Shown here: positions 25,541 to 33,570 of the stretch, one piece after another
How positions within the stretch are numbered: position 1 is the stretch's first letter
How the letters are laid out: each line of letters begins with the position of its first letter
NCBI GenBank assembly: GCA_028280325.1
Contig: JANQLZ010000067.1
Coordinates: 1-64,000, forward strand
DNA length: 64,000 bases
From: Bacillota bacterium
GTDB taxonomy: Bacteria > Bacillota > UBA994 > PWPR01
Direction: 5' to 3'
The notes under the pieces: generated by a model
What the model was told of the DNA's origin: nothing
Database searches by the model: none
The model's input: the letters and a program-made list of their open reading frames with translations, nothing else
Translations under genes and position numbers: made by a program

Positions 25541-26563
25541 ATGTCTAACACAACTATTAAATACAACATCTGTTATGAATTTTTCAGCTCTCTCGCCAAC
25601 TTAATCAGTCGCCGGCAAGGTATAAAACCTCGGCAGGTTGATAACGACGAGATAAAACGAATTGAAAATTACTACGACACATTAGAACAAGAGATGAATC
25701 CTATTATGAAACAGGACTTTGATTTGGCCCTGCTCAATTTTTCGGGAATATTTATTGCTTTTTACGAAATTGCCACTAAATTTATCGAGGTTGAAGACTG
25801 TTTGCAGGAGTTGAAATCAATAACAACTCATGAACTGCTGAATAGGTACCTGCGAAGAATCCATGTAGACCTGAACGTATCTGATGCTGACAGTGATCTG
25901 ATTGCTGCTATAAATAAAAACCCGATCACCGATACCAAATCGGCAGATGCCGAGAGCTTTATGCTGTACAAATACCATGCAGCCGAAATAAAACACAGGT
26001 ATTGTTCTTTGCTGGAAAGCTACTATCATAAATTCTTTAAGAAATTTAGTCCCCATCTTCAGCAGTTTATGGATAAAACCGTGCAAATACATCAGCAAAG
26101 CTATGACTCGAACCCCAATCGGTTTATGAATGAGCTAATTTGGTACAAGTCAGAATATGAATTAGAACATCATAAGCCTGTCTTCATCTATACCCTGTAC
26201 TTTTCTTATGCCGGTCAGGCCCTATGGAACTTTGATGATGGCTACTATCACCATTATGGATTCACACTTCTGGAAAGGTTAGATAACCAGAACGAAAAAC
26301 AATTGGCTTTACTTTTTAAAACTCTGGCTGACTCCAAGCGTTTGCAAATGCTAAAACTTTTGTCAAGGAAAAGTCTATACAGTAAAGAGCTGGCGGAGTT
26401 ATGTCAGTTAACCCCTGCAACTACCAGCTACCATATGAGTAAAATTGTTGAATCCGGCTTAGCTAAAATTGAATGGCGTCAGAATAACAAGGTCTACTAT
26501 TCATTAAACAAAGAAGCTGTCCGATCCAAGCTGAGAGAAGCAGCAATGTTAATAATTAACTAA
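25541..26563 (+). CDS. ArsR-family transcriptional regulator with long N-terminal domain
   Basis: A 340-residue protein. The C-terminal ~90 residues are a winged helix of ArsR type (LFKTLADSKRLQMLKLLSRKS ... ELCQLTPATTSYHMSKIVESGLAKIEWRQNNKVYYSL). The N-terminal ~240 residues are helical, without a domain I can name, probably for effector or dimer functions. It lies 59 bp upstream of an MFS transporter on the same strand, and a palindrome overlaps its own leader. It likely represses itself and the transporter. Confidence 0.82.
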   Translation: MSNTTIKYNICYEFFSSLANLISRRQGIKPRQVDNDEIKRIENYYDTLEQEMNPIMKQDFDLALLNFSGIFIAFYEIATKFIEVEDCLQELKSITTHELLNRYLRRIHVDLNVSDADSDLIAAINKNPITDTKSADAESFMLYKYHAAEIKHRYCSLLESYYHKFFKKFSPHLQQFMDKTVQIHQQSYDSNPNRFMNELIWYKSEYELEHHKPVFIYTLYFSYAGQALWNFDDGYYHHYGFTLLERLDNQNEKQLALLFKTLADSKRLQMLKLLSRKSLYSKELAELCQLTPATTSYHMSKIVESGLAKIEWRQNNKVYYSLNKEAVRSKLREAAMLIIN

Positions 26564-26622
26564 TCCATGCAGTAATTAGTTATTATTCACCCAAAAGAAA
26601 TCATTTACAGGATGATCTAAAT

Positions 26623-27921
26623 ATGAAATTAACACACCTTCGAAGCAAAAACTCTATCTTACTGTTAACAGGACAGCTGGTATCCATGCTGGGCACTTAT
26701 ATGCAGTTATTTGCCTTGTCTTTATATGTACTTGATATTACTAACTCGGCAACTAAATTCTCATATGTGATCCTGCTGGGAATGATCCCCCGTATTATTT
26801 TGGGTCCATTTGCTGGAGTGTTGGCCGATAGAGTCAGCCGCAAAAAGTTAATTGTCTCTCTCGATATGCTGTCTGGAGCCATTACTTTTATGTTTGTCGT
26901 TTTGCTTTATCGCAATCAGGGTTTAAACCTGACTCAAATATATATTTTTACTATCCTGCTGGGCACAATAACCGTTTTGTTTGAGCCAGCAACGGCAGCC
27001 CTGATACCGGATATTGTAGAAAAGAAAAGGTTGGGAACAGTAAATTCAATGAGACATTTAATCATGACTTTTTCCACAATACTTGCGCCACTGTTGGGCG
27101 GTATTCTTTATCCTCTGTTAGGTCTCATTATGGTAATGATTATCAACGGAATCAGCTTTGTACTCTCTTCTGTTTCTGAAATGTTTATCACTCCCCCGCA
27201 GGAAAGCCTGCGCAGTTCTAAACAAAAAGAGCCATTTTTTAAATTACTTGCTGAAGGTATAGTATTTTTAAAACACAATCCCATTATCTTGATTTTAACT
27301 GTATCACTGGTTATTATGAATTTTACTGTTGCTCCGGTATCAATGATTGCTTTTCCTTATATTTTAAGGCAGGATTTGCAGATTGGAGATTATCTATTTG
27401 GCATTGCTCGTTCACTAATGATGGTCGGGCCAATTCTAGGCTCTTTATTAGCTGGTAGGCTGATGGCTAAATATGATTTTAAAAAAACTATTCCTGTACT
27501 CATTTTTATATCGGGAATATCATTTATTTTAGCCGCAGTTACGGTCATGCCCAATATGCCATTCGGGATTTGGGTAGGTTATTTTGGAATCATTTTTTCC
27601 TCATTTGTGCTGGGCGCATCGGTAGCCATGGCCTCAATTATTTCAGTTACAACCAGACAGAAATACATACCGGGCCAGATGATGGGAAGAATATCGGCGG
27701 TAATCAGCACCTTTTTGCTGTCGTCGATTCCGATCGGCCAGGCATTAATGGGTAGAATGCTGGATAGCATACCAGCCTATATCTGCATCATGATTTTTGC
27801 GGTTTTAGTACTGCTATCCAGTTTGATTGCATCAGTTCTATTTAAAAAGACCTCTTCCAGTGGCTCTATGGGAAGCTTACTCTGTCAACCCCAACAATCT
27901 AAATGGATAACAAAATCTTAG
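26623..27921 (+). CDS. MFS efflux transporter
   Basis: A 432-residue major facilitator protein of the MFS_3 (macrolide/enterobactin-exporter-like) group with about 12 hydrophobic helices. The loop 2-3 signature is FAGVLADRVSRKKLIV. It is probably a drug or metabolite exporter under control of the upstream ArsR-type protein. The last four bases overlap the convergent gene at 27918. Confidence 0.85.
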   Translation: MKLTHLRSKNSILLLTGQLVSMLGTYMQLFALSLYVLDITNSATKFSYVILLGMIPRIILGPFAGVLADRVSRKKLIVSLDMLSGAITFMFVVLLYRNQGLNLTQIYIFTILLGTITVLFEPATAALIPDIVEKKRLGTVNSMRHLIMTFSTILAPLLGGILYPLLGLIMVMIINGISFVLSSVSEMFITPPQESLRSSKQKEPFFKLLAEGIVFLKHNPIILILTVSLVIMNFTVAPVSMIAFPYILRQDLQIGDYLFGIARSLMMVGPILGSLLAGRLMAKYDFKKTIPVLIFISGISFILAAVTVMPNMPFGIWVGYFGIIFSSFVLGASVAMASIISVTTRQKYIPGQMMGRISAVISTFLLSSIPIGQALMGRMLDSIPAYICIMIFAVLVLLSSLIASVLFKKTSSSGSMGSLLCQPQQSKWITKS

Positions 27922-28481
27922 TCCCTGACTACTCTCAGCTTAGGCCATCTCTGTTTCATTTTTTTACTGGCCAGCCGAGCTTCAAACGTCTCCTTGGTTA
28001 CCCTGGTAGGGTTTCTGCGCAAGGTAATGTTGAATAAATCTTCTAAGCCAAAAGGAGCAATAACCTGCATGTTATGATTATTATCAAGATAAACTGCGAC
28101 ACTGGTGGCCAGTTCCGGCCAGGAACCTATGGCTTCATGCAGATTATTATAGGGCTCTACAGCTATGCCAAATTTCTGCTGATACCACTCGTGGACGAGG
28201 GCCTGATTTTTGACATCCCACTCAACACCATAACCATAGCTGTCTAATTGCTGTTCATATTCTTTTTCCTGGGCACGGGTTTCATTTTTGCTGTAGTAAA
28301 CGACATCGATATCTCGATATCGAACCGTAACCATATTGTGCAGGTGAGCCCACACAGTATCTCTGACTGCTCCAGCACCTACACAATAGTTTTTGATATT
28401 TAAACTATGAGCCGCTTCCAGGTAGTTCATAAATCTTTTATTTGAACTCAGTATTGTTATCAGTTCTTCCCGGTATTTCAT
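27918..28481 (-). CDS. Nucleotidyltransferase family protein (NTP_transf_6 / DUF925)
   Basis: A 187-residue protein beginning at the ATG at 28481 (GGGAG upstream). The core motif CVGAGAVRDTVWAHLHN followed by RDIDVVYY resembles the Gly-Ser/acidic centre of nucleotidyltransferases. The WPELATSVAVYLD and APFGLEDLFNITLRRNPTR segments are typical of this family. Its substrate is not known. It is 42 bp downstream of the helicase gene, likely co-transcribed. Confidence 0.82.
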   Translation of the reverse strand: MKYREELITILSSNKRFMNYLEAAHSLNIKNYCVGAGAVRDTVWAHLHNMVTVRYRDIDVVYYSKNETRAQEKEYEQQLDSYGYGVEWDVKNQALVHEWYQQKFGIAVEPYNNLHEAIGSWPELATSVAVYLDNNHNMQVIAPFGLEDLFNITLRRNPTRVTKETFEARLASKKMKQRWPKLRVVRD

Positions 28482-28523
28482 ATTTCTCCCTCTATTTTCC
28501 AAGCTAACACCAGCGGAAAACGA

Positions 28524-30518
28524 TTAGATATCTCGAATATCTCTTTTCAATGGAATCTCAGGCAGGGCCTGAATAAAGCTTTGGCCATATCTTTTCGATA
28601 ACATTCGTTTGTCGGTGACAATCACTAAACCGGTATCACTTTTGCTGCGGATTAATCTGCCAAAGCCCTGTTTAAAATGCAGTACAGCCTGAGGCAGCAT
28701 ATAATTCATAAATGAGTTGCCGCCAGCCTGTTTAATACGATCCATACGGGCAGCAGCCAGCGGATCATCAGGTACCGGAAAAGGAAGTTTGGTGATAATG
28801 ACACAACGCAGGCTGTCACCCACTACATCTACGCCCTCCCAGAACGAAGATGTGCCAAATAAAATGGCATTGCCTTCCTGTCGAAAGCGCCTTAATAACT
28901 CACTACGGGAGGTCTGTCCCTGTTTAAGAATAGTTTTACTATTGGTTAAAATCCTGCTTTCAATTTTACTGTAAACACTGTCCAGCATTTTGTACGAGGT
29001 AAACAGTACAAAAATACCCCCTTTAATCCTGTTGCTGGCTTCCAGTACAGCACCACCGACATAGTTTTCATACTGATCGATATTCTTGTAATCTGGCTCT
29101 AGAGCCTGCTCTGGGATTATCAGCCTGGCCTGTTGCAGGTAATTAAATGGAGAATAAATAATTTTAGAGGTAAAATTATCTACGCCGAGCCTTTGAGCAA
29201 AATAGCCCATATCCGGCACTGCCAAAGTAGCTGAGGTACAGACAACTGGCAGCGATTTTGAAAATATCTTTTCATTCATCATTTCAGCTATGTTTAACGG
29301 AGCCGCAAATACAGCTGGCTGATGACGCTGCTCAACCCAGTAAACATACTCTTCCCCCTGGGCCTTTAGTACAAAATCTAAATTACTGGCTATATTCTGA
29401 AAACACAGATTTAACTTGTCGAGCTCTGCAGCAGTTATATCGTCGAGGCTAATGTTTTTACTCATTTTTTCGATTAATTCTGCCAGTTCACTCAATGGGT
29501 CCTTTAACCGGTTTTCTATTTTCTCCAGTTCGTGCGGAAACACCCGGGTACTGATCGAATTGCTACTCAGGCTGCCAATATTCTGCAACAGGTCAGATAC
29601 CTGGGCAAAGTACTGCTGGTTTAGAGCGGTAGCGTGGTTTAAATTGCTGCCTACCTCAGTTAAGGCAGTCCTGATGGTCTCTCTCTTCAGCATATTCTGC
29701 AGCCAGGCCGCTGGCTGATTTAAGCCTTTAGCTTCCAGTTCAATAGAAAACGCACTGGTAGCTGCATTTTCGACATGATGGGCCTCATCAAATACAACAT
29801 AATTATAAGCAGGCAGGATTCCGCCTTCTTCTTCTGTAGTTCCACCCCTTAGCATTAAATCGACAAAAAATAGGGCATGGTTGCTGATGATTAAATCTGC
29901 TTTATGTAGTTCTCTCCGAGCCTGTCTGAATGGGCATTGAAAGTCATATGGGCAGTTATCTTCTAAACAGGTTTCTTTACTGGAACAGATTTCACTCCAG
30001 ACTCCAGGTAAGATAGAGGTCTTTATTTTTGCTTTATCTCCAATAGCAATTTTAATGCCATCATAGACCTCGTCCAACACCTCACGATAATTTAAGGCCT
30101 GCTCTGCCGAAGAAAACACCCCTGCAATACTGGTCAACACATTCATAAACCGCTGTTGACAGACATAGTTATTTCTACCCTTGGCGATTGCCACTATAAA
30201 ATTATCATCAAGGATTTGCTGTAAAAGTGGAATATCTTTTTCAATCAGTTGCTGCTGCAGGTTAATAGTATAAGTAGAAATTACGGCCCGTTGTTTTGCT
30301 GCTCCAGTGCGCATTACAGCCAGTAACGCTAAAATATAAGCCAATGACTTTCCTGTACCGGTTCCCGCTTCAATTAAGATATGCTGCTTTTTGTAAAAGC
30401 CATTTAATATTGCTCGAATCATTTGATTTTGCTCAGGGCGTTCCTCATAATTCGGAAAATAATTCTTGATTCGCTCCAGATATTTATCCAGGTTTTGCTT
30501 TACTGCTTTAACATCCAT
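28524..30518 (-). CDS. DinG/XPD-family ATP-dependent DNA helicase
   Basis: A 664-residue superfamily 2 helicase. Walker A is EAGTGTGKS (about 50-58) and the DEAH box is VVFDEAHHVENAA. Four cysteines in CSSKETCLEDNCPYDFQC, between motifs Ia and II, are a probable 4Fe-4S ligand set. Motif VI is FKQGFGRLIRSKSDTG. The family unwinds DNA with 5'-3' polarity in repair or R-loop and damage processing. It lacks the exonuclease domain of Bacillus DinG. Confidence 0.9.
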   Translation of the reverse strand: MDVKAVKQNLDKYLERIKNYFPNYEERPEQNQMIRAILNGFYKKQHILIEAGTGTGKSLAYILALLAVMRTGAAKQRAVISTYTINLQQQLIEKDIPLLQQILDDNFIVAIAKGRNNYVCQQRFMNVLTSIAGVFSSAEQALNYREVLDEVYDGIKIAIGDKAKIKTSILPGVWSEICSSKETCLEDNCPYDFQCPFRQARRELHKADLIISNHALFFVDLMLRGGTTEEEGGILPAYNYVVFDEAHHVENAATSAFSIELEAKGLNQPAAWLQNMLKRETIRTALTEVGSNLNHATALNQQYFAQVSDLLQNIGSLSSNSISTRVFPHELEKIENRLKDPLSELAELIEKMSKNISLDDITAAELDKLNLCFQNIASNLDFVLKAQGEEYVYWVEQRHQPAVFAAPLNIAEMMNEKIFSKSLPVVCTSATLAVPDMGYFAQRLGVDNFTSKIIYSPFNYLQQARLIIPEQALEPDYKNIDQYENYVGGAVLEASNRIKGGIFVLFTSYKMLDSVYSKIESRILTNSKTILKQGQTSRSELLRRFRQEGNAILFGTSSFWEGVDVVGDSLRCVIITKLPFPVPDDPLAAARMDRIKQAGGNSFMNYMLPQAVLHFKQGFGRLIRSKSDTGLVIVTDKRMLSKRYGQSFIQALPEIPLKRDIRDI

Positions 30519-30802
30519 ATTTTTCTCCCGTAGGGTTAGTGTCCTTTAATTTTAACAGAATAACCTGGCCAGCGGAATTTGTTTTTACAAAAATTACAGC
30601 AATGTGCGCATGGTATTCTAAACCATCAACCCATAGCACTCGGGTCAATAGTTTGTCATAACTAGACATAATATTTTAATCATTGTCATTAGCCGCACTT
30701 AGATTCTTAATATTTTATTTAATTGAGTTTTTTTGGCAATTGTTTCATTGTATAACAGTTAATTTTGTGCTATGCTTGTAATACCGAAGGGCAGGTCTAA
30801 CG
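30519..30802. other. Intergenic region before the toxin peptide
   Basis: AT-rich, with no gene. TTGTAT and TATGCT, 17 bp apart at about 30748-30776, could be a weak promoter for the small peptide that follows. Confidence 0.3.
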
Positions 30803-30820
30803 CTCCTTGATTTCAAGGAG
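30803..30820 (+). promoter_or_regulatory. SD-sequestering hairpin of the toxin mRNA
   Basis: CTCCTTGA (30803-30810) pairs perfectly with TCAAGGAG (30813-30820). The right arm is part of AAGGAGGTGATC, an almost full complement of the 16S rRNA 3' end. Occlusion of this very strong ribosome site would keep translation low until the mRNA is processed. Confidence 0.65.
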
Positions 30821-30829
30821 GTGATCCTG

Positions 30830-30901
30830 ATGACAGATTATCAGATTCTGATGCTCGTCATTGGTATCATTGGATTGGTAATTGCAGCTCGAAAGAGATA
30901 A
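30830..30901 (+). CDS. Small hydrophobic toxin-like peptide (holin-like, type I TA)
   Basis: A 23-residue peptide: MTDYQILMLV, a hydrophobic Ile/Gly/Leu/Val core, and the basic end AARKR, which would form one membrane helix. It has an exceptionally strong SD (AAGGAGGTGATC) held in a hairpin, and a terminator 14 bp after the stop. Size, sequence style and mRNA layout match the putative holin-like toxins of type I toxin-antitoxin systems (TxpA-like) in Bacillota. The antitoxin RNA is not directly visible; it would be expected antisense to the 3' end. Confidence 0.7.
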   Translation: MTDYQILMLVIGIIGLVIAARKR

Positions 30902-30914
30902 TATTACATATGTT

Positions 30915-30948
30915 AAGACCGCCCTGATAGCCACAGGACGGTCTTTGT
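30915..30948 (+). terminator. Terminator of the toxin gene
   Basis: AAGACCG (30915-30921) pairs with CGGTCTT (30939-30945), with an inner CTG/CAG pairing, followed by TTG. A type I antitoxin RNA usually overlaps this part. Confidence 0.65.
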
Positions 30949-30973
30949 TGAAAAGCTAAGTTCTTGGTGCGTC

Positions 30974-31020
30974 GGGCTCGCGCCCTCGGTACGGGTTGTT
31001 GTGTAGCAGCACAACAACCC
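30974..31020. repeat. Two adjacent GC-rich hairpins
   Basis: GGGC-tcgc-GCCC (30974-30985) is followed by the perfect 11-bp stem GGGTTGTTGTG/CACAACAACCC with a 6-base loop (30993-31020). They stand out against AT-rich surroundings. The rest of 30902-31219 shows only a weak CTACAG/CTGTAG hairpin near 31129-31157. Confidence 0.5.
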
Positions 31021-31219
31021 ACTATTATTATATATAATATTATATACAGAATACAACCCTTATTTTACCATGATTTTAAGTTTATTTTTAATAAATGTCT
31101 CTTTTTTTCAATAATATTACCCAAATCTACAGTATGACTACGAAATCTGTAGTTTTCTCTTCAGCTCAAGACCACACTGTATAGTATATGTCATTATGAT
31201 AATTGTTAAACTAAAAATG

Positions 31220-31708
31220 TTATTTTTTTATAACGAAAATATACACCGCAGCCAGAGCAATCGCTAAAACCAAAGCTAAATAGTATGGCACATCATCTAC
31301 TCCCTTGGTTATAAAGTTAATCTCCATATCTTCTCCCAGAGTCTTACCATCCATTGACTTCAATTTGCTGGTAATTACCAGCCTGTAATTTGCTTTCGGT
31401 TTTAGTTGGTTTAAAGGTATAATCTTAACGCTGTTTTGCTGCTCACCAGCCAATTGAGCTGTGAACTCAATCTTTTCCGGTTCTGTGCCCTGCAGATAAA
31501 AATGAAAGTAATCGCTGAGAGACTCTGAGTCAGGGTATAGCTTATCGCTGAATTCCAACTCAACAGTTATGTCCTGATCAACCATAATTGACCCATCTTG
31601 AATATTAGAATTAACCAGCTCCAAATATTCAGTATCAGCCTGGCTGCAAACAGTTGGCCCACCAATAGCCAATAACAGCAAAAAAATCAACATTATCCTG
31701 GCCCGCAT
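31220..31708 (-). CDS. Surface protein with Ig-like domain and C-terminal anchor
   Basis: A 162-residue protein. A signal peptide (about 1-24) is followed by one beta-sandwich Ig-like domain of the SbsA/Big_5 type (INDGSIMVDQDITVEL-like start, LKPKANYRLVITSKLKSMDGKTLGEDMEINF end), then a C-terminal membrane segment (about 142-160) and KK. It would sit on the outer face of the membrane. It is monocistronic and its partner is unknown. Confidence 0.7.
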   Translation of the reverse strand: MRARIMLIFLLLLAIGGPTVCSQADTEYLELVNSNIQDGSIMVDQDITVELEFSDKLYPDSESLSDYFHFYLQGTEPEKIEFTAQLAGEQQNSVKIIPLNQLKPKANYRLVITSKLKSMDGKTLGEDMEINFITKGVDDVPYYLALVLAIALAAVYIFVIKK

Positions 31709-31928
31709 TTATAATCCCTCACAAACTATTTAGCTTTAATAGTTTTATTATATCTTAGCTGAGCTTTTGTTGTAACAATTTTATTATAAATTATTAGAAT
31801 TTAACCATGAAGATTTATTGCTACAGTATATTAAGTCAATGTAATCCTGTTGAGTAGTGATAGCCTGAAAACGGAGATATGTTATGGTATTGATTTTAGA
31901 TTATTGTTAAATTGTTACTATATTAGCT

Positions 31929-32162
31929 TTAAACGATATCTTCCTGATTAAAATCCTGATACATTTCAATGGCTGCAGCCAGTTCATCGTAAAGTTCATA
32001 GCAACAGTTCCTGCAAATATCTATCGTGTAAATTTGATTGCAATCCAAAGAGATTAATGTCAGATGAAATAGAATAGCATCTTTCTTCCAACCGCACAAA
32101 AGACAGTCAATATTGCTTTCATTTCTGATGACAGATATGCCTGTTGTGATAATATTTAACAC
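31929..32162 (-). CDS. Small protein with two CxxC pairs, unknown function
   Basis: A 77-residue protein starting at GTG 32160-32162, with GGAGG seven bases before. CLLC (about 20-23) and CRNCC (about 50-54) could form a zinc ribbon. The tail is acidic. It starts 20 bp after the XRE regulator gene on the same strand, so it is probably co-expressed with it. No family is recognised. Confidence 0.6.
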   Translation of the reverse strand: MLNIITTGISVIRNESNIDCLLCGWKKDAILFHLTLISLDCNQIYTIDICRNCCYELYDELAAAIEMYQDFNQEDIV

Positions 32163-32182
32163 TTTCTAACCTCCGAATCTGC

Positions 32183-32389
32183 TCATTTAATCTTCCAGCT
32201 AAAATTAACGAACAGTTCATCAATACTAACCTCTAAAATATCTCGAATCTTATTGGACAGTTCCAAGGTAGGGTTTCTACTGCCTGCCTCAATTTTATAG
32301 TAGTACGATGTTGAAATTTTTAATTTCCTGGCCATGTCCGCTGGGGTATAGCCCTTTTTTTTTCGCTGCCTTTTTAATACATACCTCAC
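32183..32389 (-). CDS. XRE-family transcriptional regulator (short)
   Basis: A 68-residue helix-turn-helix protein. The GTG at 32389 is chosen because AAGGAGGAGG precedes it; the upstream open frame would run through the promoter. The HTH is YTPADMARKLKISTSYYYKIEAGSRNP. It is transcribed divergently from a second XRE protein at 32534, and the two share an operator region. Confidence 0.82.
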   Translation of the reverse strand: MRYVLKRQRKKKGYTPADMARKLKISTSYYYKIEAGSRNPTLELSNKIRDILEVSIDELFVNFSWKIK

Positions 32390-32408
32390 TATAAACCTCC
32401 TCCTTGCT

Positions 32409-32507
32409 TGGACATTTTGTCTTAATAATATCATACTGGACTTATTGTACAGTGTCAACAATTGCTTCCCATTTTGTCAAAACTATTTTTTTGTGGACTA
32501 TTTGTGC
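32409..32507. promoter_or_regulatory. Divergent promoter with repeated operator boxes
   Basis: For the leftward gene TTGACA (32453-32458) and TATGAT (32430-32435) are 17 bp apart. Four related boxes lie in the region: TGGACATTTTGTCT (32409-32422), TGGACTTATTGTAC (32437-32450), CCCATTTTGTCA (32468-32479) and TGGACTATTTGTGC (32494-32507). The first is a dyad, GAC-N5-GTC. They probably bind one or both XRE proteins. Confidence 0.6.
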
Positions 32508-32533
32508 TAAACTATAGCTGGAGTGATTGCTAT

Positions 32534-32947
32534 ATGACTTTTGGAGAGAAGATTAAAGAGCTTCGTAAGCAGAAAAATTTAAGCCGAAGTGACGTGGCTA
32601 AAATGCTGGGCGTCACTTATTGGGCTTTAGCTAAATATGAGTTGGGTGAACGTAGCCCTGACCATGCCTTATTGGTCAAGTTTGCCAATTTCTTCGATGT
32701 TTCAATTGATTATTTACTGGGCAATACAGATATTAGAAACCCAATTAAGGAACTGGTTCAGGAATCCGTTACCGGCTATGATGAAAACTATTTGCTGTAT
32801 AAAACTCTCTTATCGCCTGAACTGCAGAGCCTTAATCCAGAGTATTTTCGTCTGGCATTAGAAATGCAACGGGAAAAGATTAGTATTGAAAGCATTTGGA
32901 AAATTATCGATGTGATGAAGTCTGTTAAAACCTCAAGCAAAAAGTAG
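32534..32947 (+). CDS. XRE-family transcriptional regulator
   Basis: A 137-residue protein. The start is the ATG at 32534 (GGAG upstream); the frame before it adds a spurious hydrophobic leader. The N-terminal HTH is MTFGEKIKELRKQKNLSRSDVAKMLGVTYWALAKYELGERSPD, closely like SinR/Xre repressors, with FANFFDVSIDYLLGNTD closing the domain. The C-terminal half is helical and of unknown role. It is divergent from another XRE gene. Confidence 0.85.
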   Translation: MTFGEKIKELRKQKNLSRSDVAKMLGVTYWALAKYELGERSPDHALLVKFANFFDVSIDYLLGNTDIRNPIKELVQESVTGYDENYLLYKTLLSPELQSLNPEYFRLALEMQREKISIESIWKIIDVMKSVKTSSKK

Positions 32948-32987
32948 GATTGAGTCATTCAAAAATAGATTATACATAATAAATTTT

Positions 32988-33030
32988 AAAAGCCTAATTC
33001 TTTAGAGATACTCTGGAATTAGGCTTTATA
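32988..33030 (+). terminator. Terminator after the XRE gene
   Basis: AAAGCCTAATTC...GAATTAGGCTTT forms a long stem with T residues after it. It lies 46 bp before the stop of the convergent methyltransferase gene. Confidence 0.75.
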
Positions 33031-33075
33031 TTTACTGTCTTTTCTTAACTAAATGACATTGGTTGCTTAATGATT

Positions 33076-33570
33076 CTACAAACGGTTACTGGACTTTGTG
33101 ATGTTGAGATTATACCCTTCAAGCTTTAACATCTGCTGCTTTAAGTCAAGTCCACCGCCTGCCGAAAATCCACCAGCACCCGTGCTGGATAAGACGCGAT
33201 GTCAGGGAACAAACAGCGGCAGCTGATTACGTCTCATAACCTGGCCAACTGCTCTGGAAGATTTAGGCCGGCCAATTGCTTTGGCTACCTTACCATAAGT
33301 AGTGACCTGACCCCATTGGCAATTGTGCTGCAACCAAATCATAACCTGCCGAGTAAACTGAGGAAAATGATCTGCCTTCAGCATTTCAAAAAAGTTCACT
33401 TCCTGCCCTCTGCCATAAGCCTGTAATTTCTCGGAAAGCTCCGGCCACTCCCCGGTAACAGCCCCTTCAGGGACCTCTCCAGTTAAAGAGGCATAGGTTA
33501 TCTGTTTGTATTTGTTAAACGCTACTGAAATCCTCCCCCATGGCATTTGCTCAATTAAATAAGAGTTCAT
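33076..33570 (-). CDS. ogt: O6-methylguanine-DNA methyltransferase, probable selenoprotein (TGA at catalytic Cys)
   Basis: Read through an in-frame TGA (33202-33204), the gene encodes 164 residues, the normal size for Ogt/MGMT. The N-terminal part has VTTYGKVAKAIGRPKSSRAVGQVMRRN. The active-site PCHR appears as VP-TGA-HRV, so residue 123, the alkyl-accepting cysteine, is encoded by TGA. The family C-terminus follows in frame: LSSTGAGGFSAGGGLDLK and LKLEG, ending at TAG 33076-33078. A hairpin just downstream fits a bacterial SECIS. The protein transfers alkyl groups from O6-alkylguanine to its own active residue. The start overlaps the upstream aminotransferase stop (ATGA). The alternative is a recent nonsense mutation, which the intact frame argues against. 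Confidence 0.85.
33169..33190 (-). promoter_or_regulatory. SECIS-like hairpin downstream of the in-frame TGA
   Basis: On the minus strand CCAGCA pairs with TGCTGG around a CGGG loop, extendable by neighbouring A-U pairs. The stem begins 13 nt after the TGA and the loop lies about 20-23 nt after it, with G in the second loop position. Spacing and loop G agree with the bacterial SECIS model bound by SelB. No folding program was run. Confidence 0.65.

Noticed and set aside
32390-32533. Upstream extensions of both XRE proteins
   Set aside because: The added residues would translate the shared promoter region. Strong ribosome sites precede the internal starts chosen.
33202-33570. Methylguanine methyltransferase as a 122-residue truncated protein or pseudogene
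   Set aside because: A truncated protein would lack its catalytic residue, yet the frame after the TGA is fully conserved in family pattern for 41 more codons. Read-through as Sec explains all of this better.
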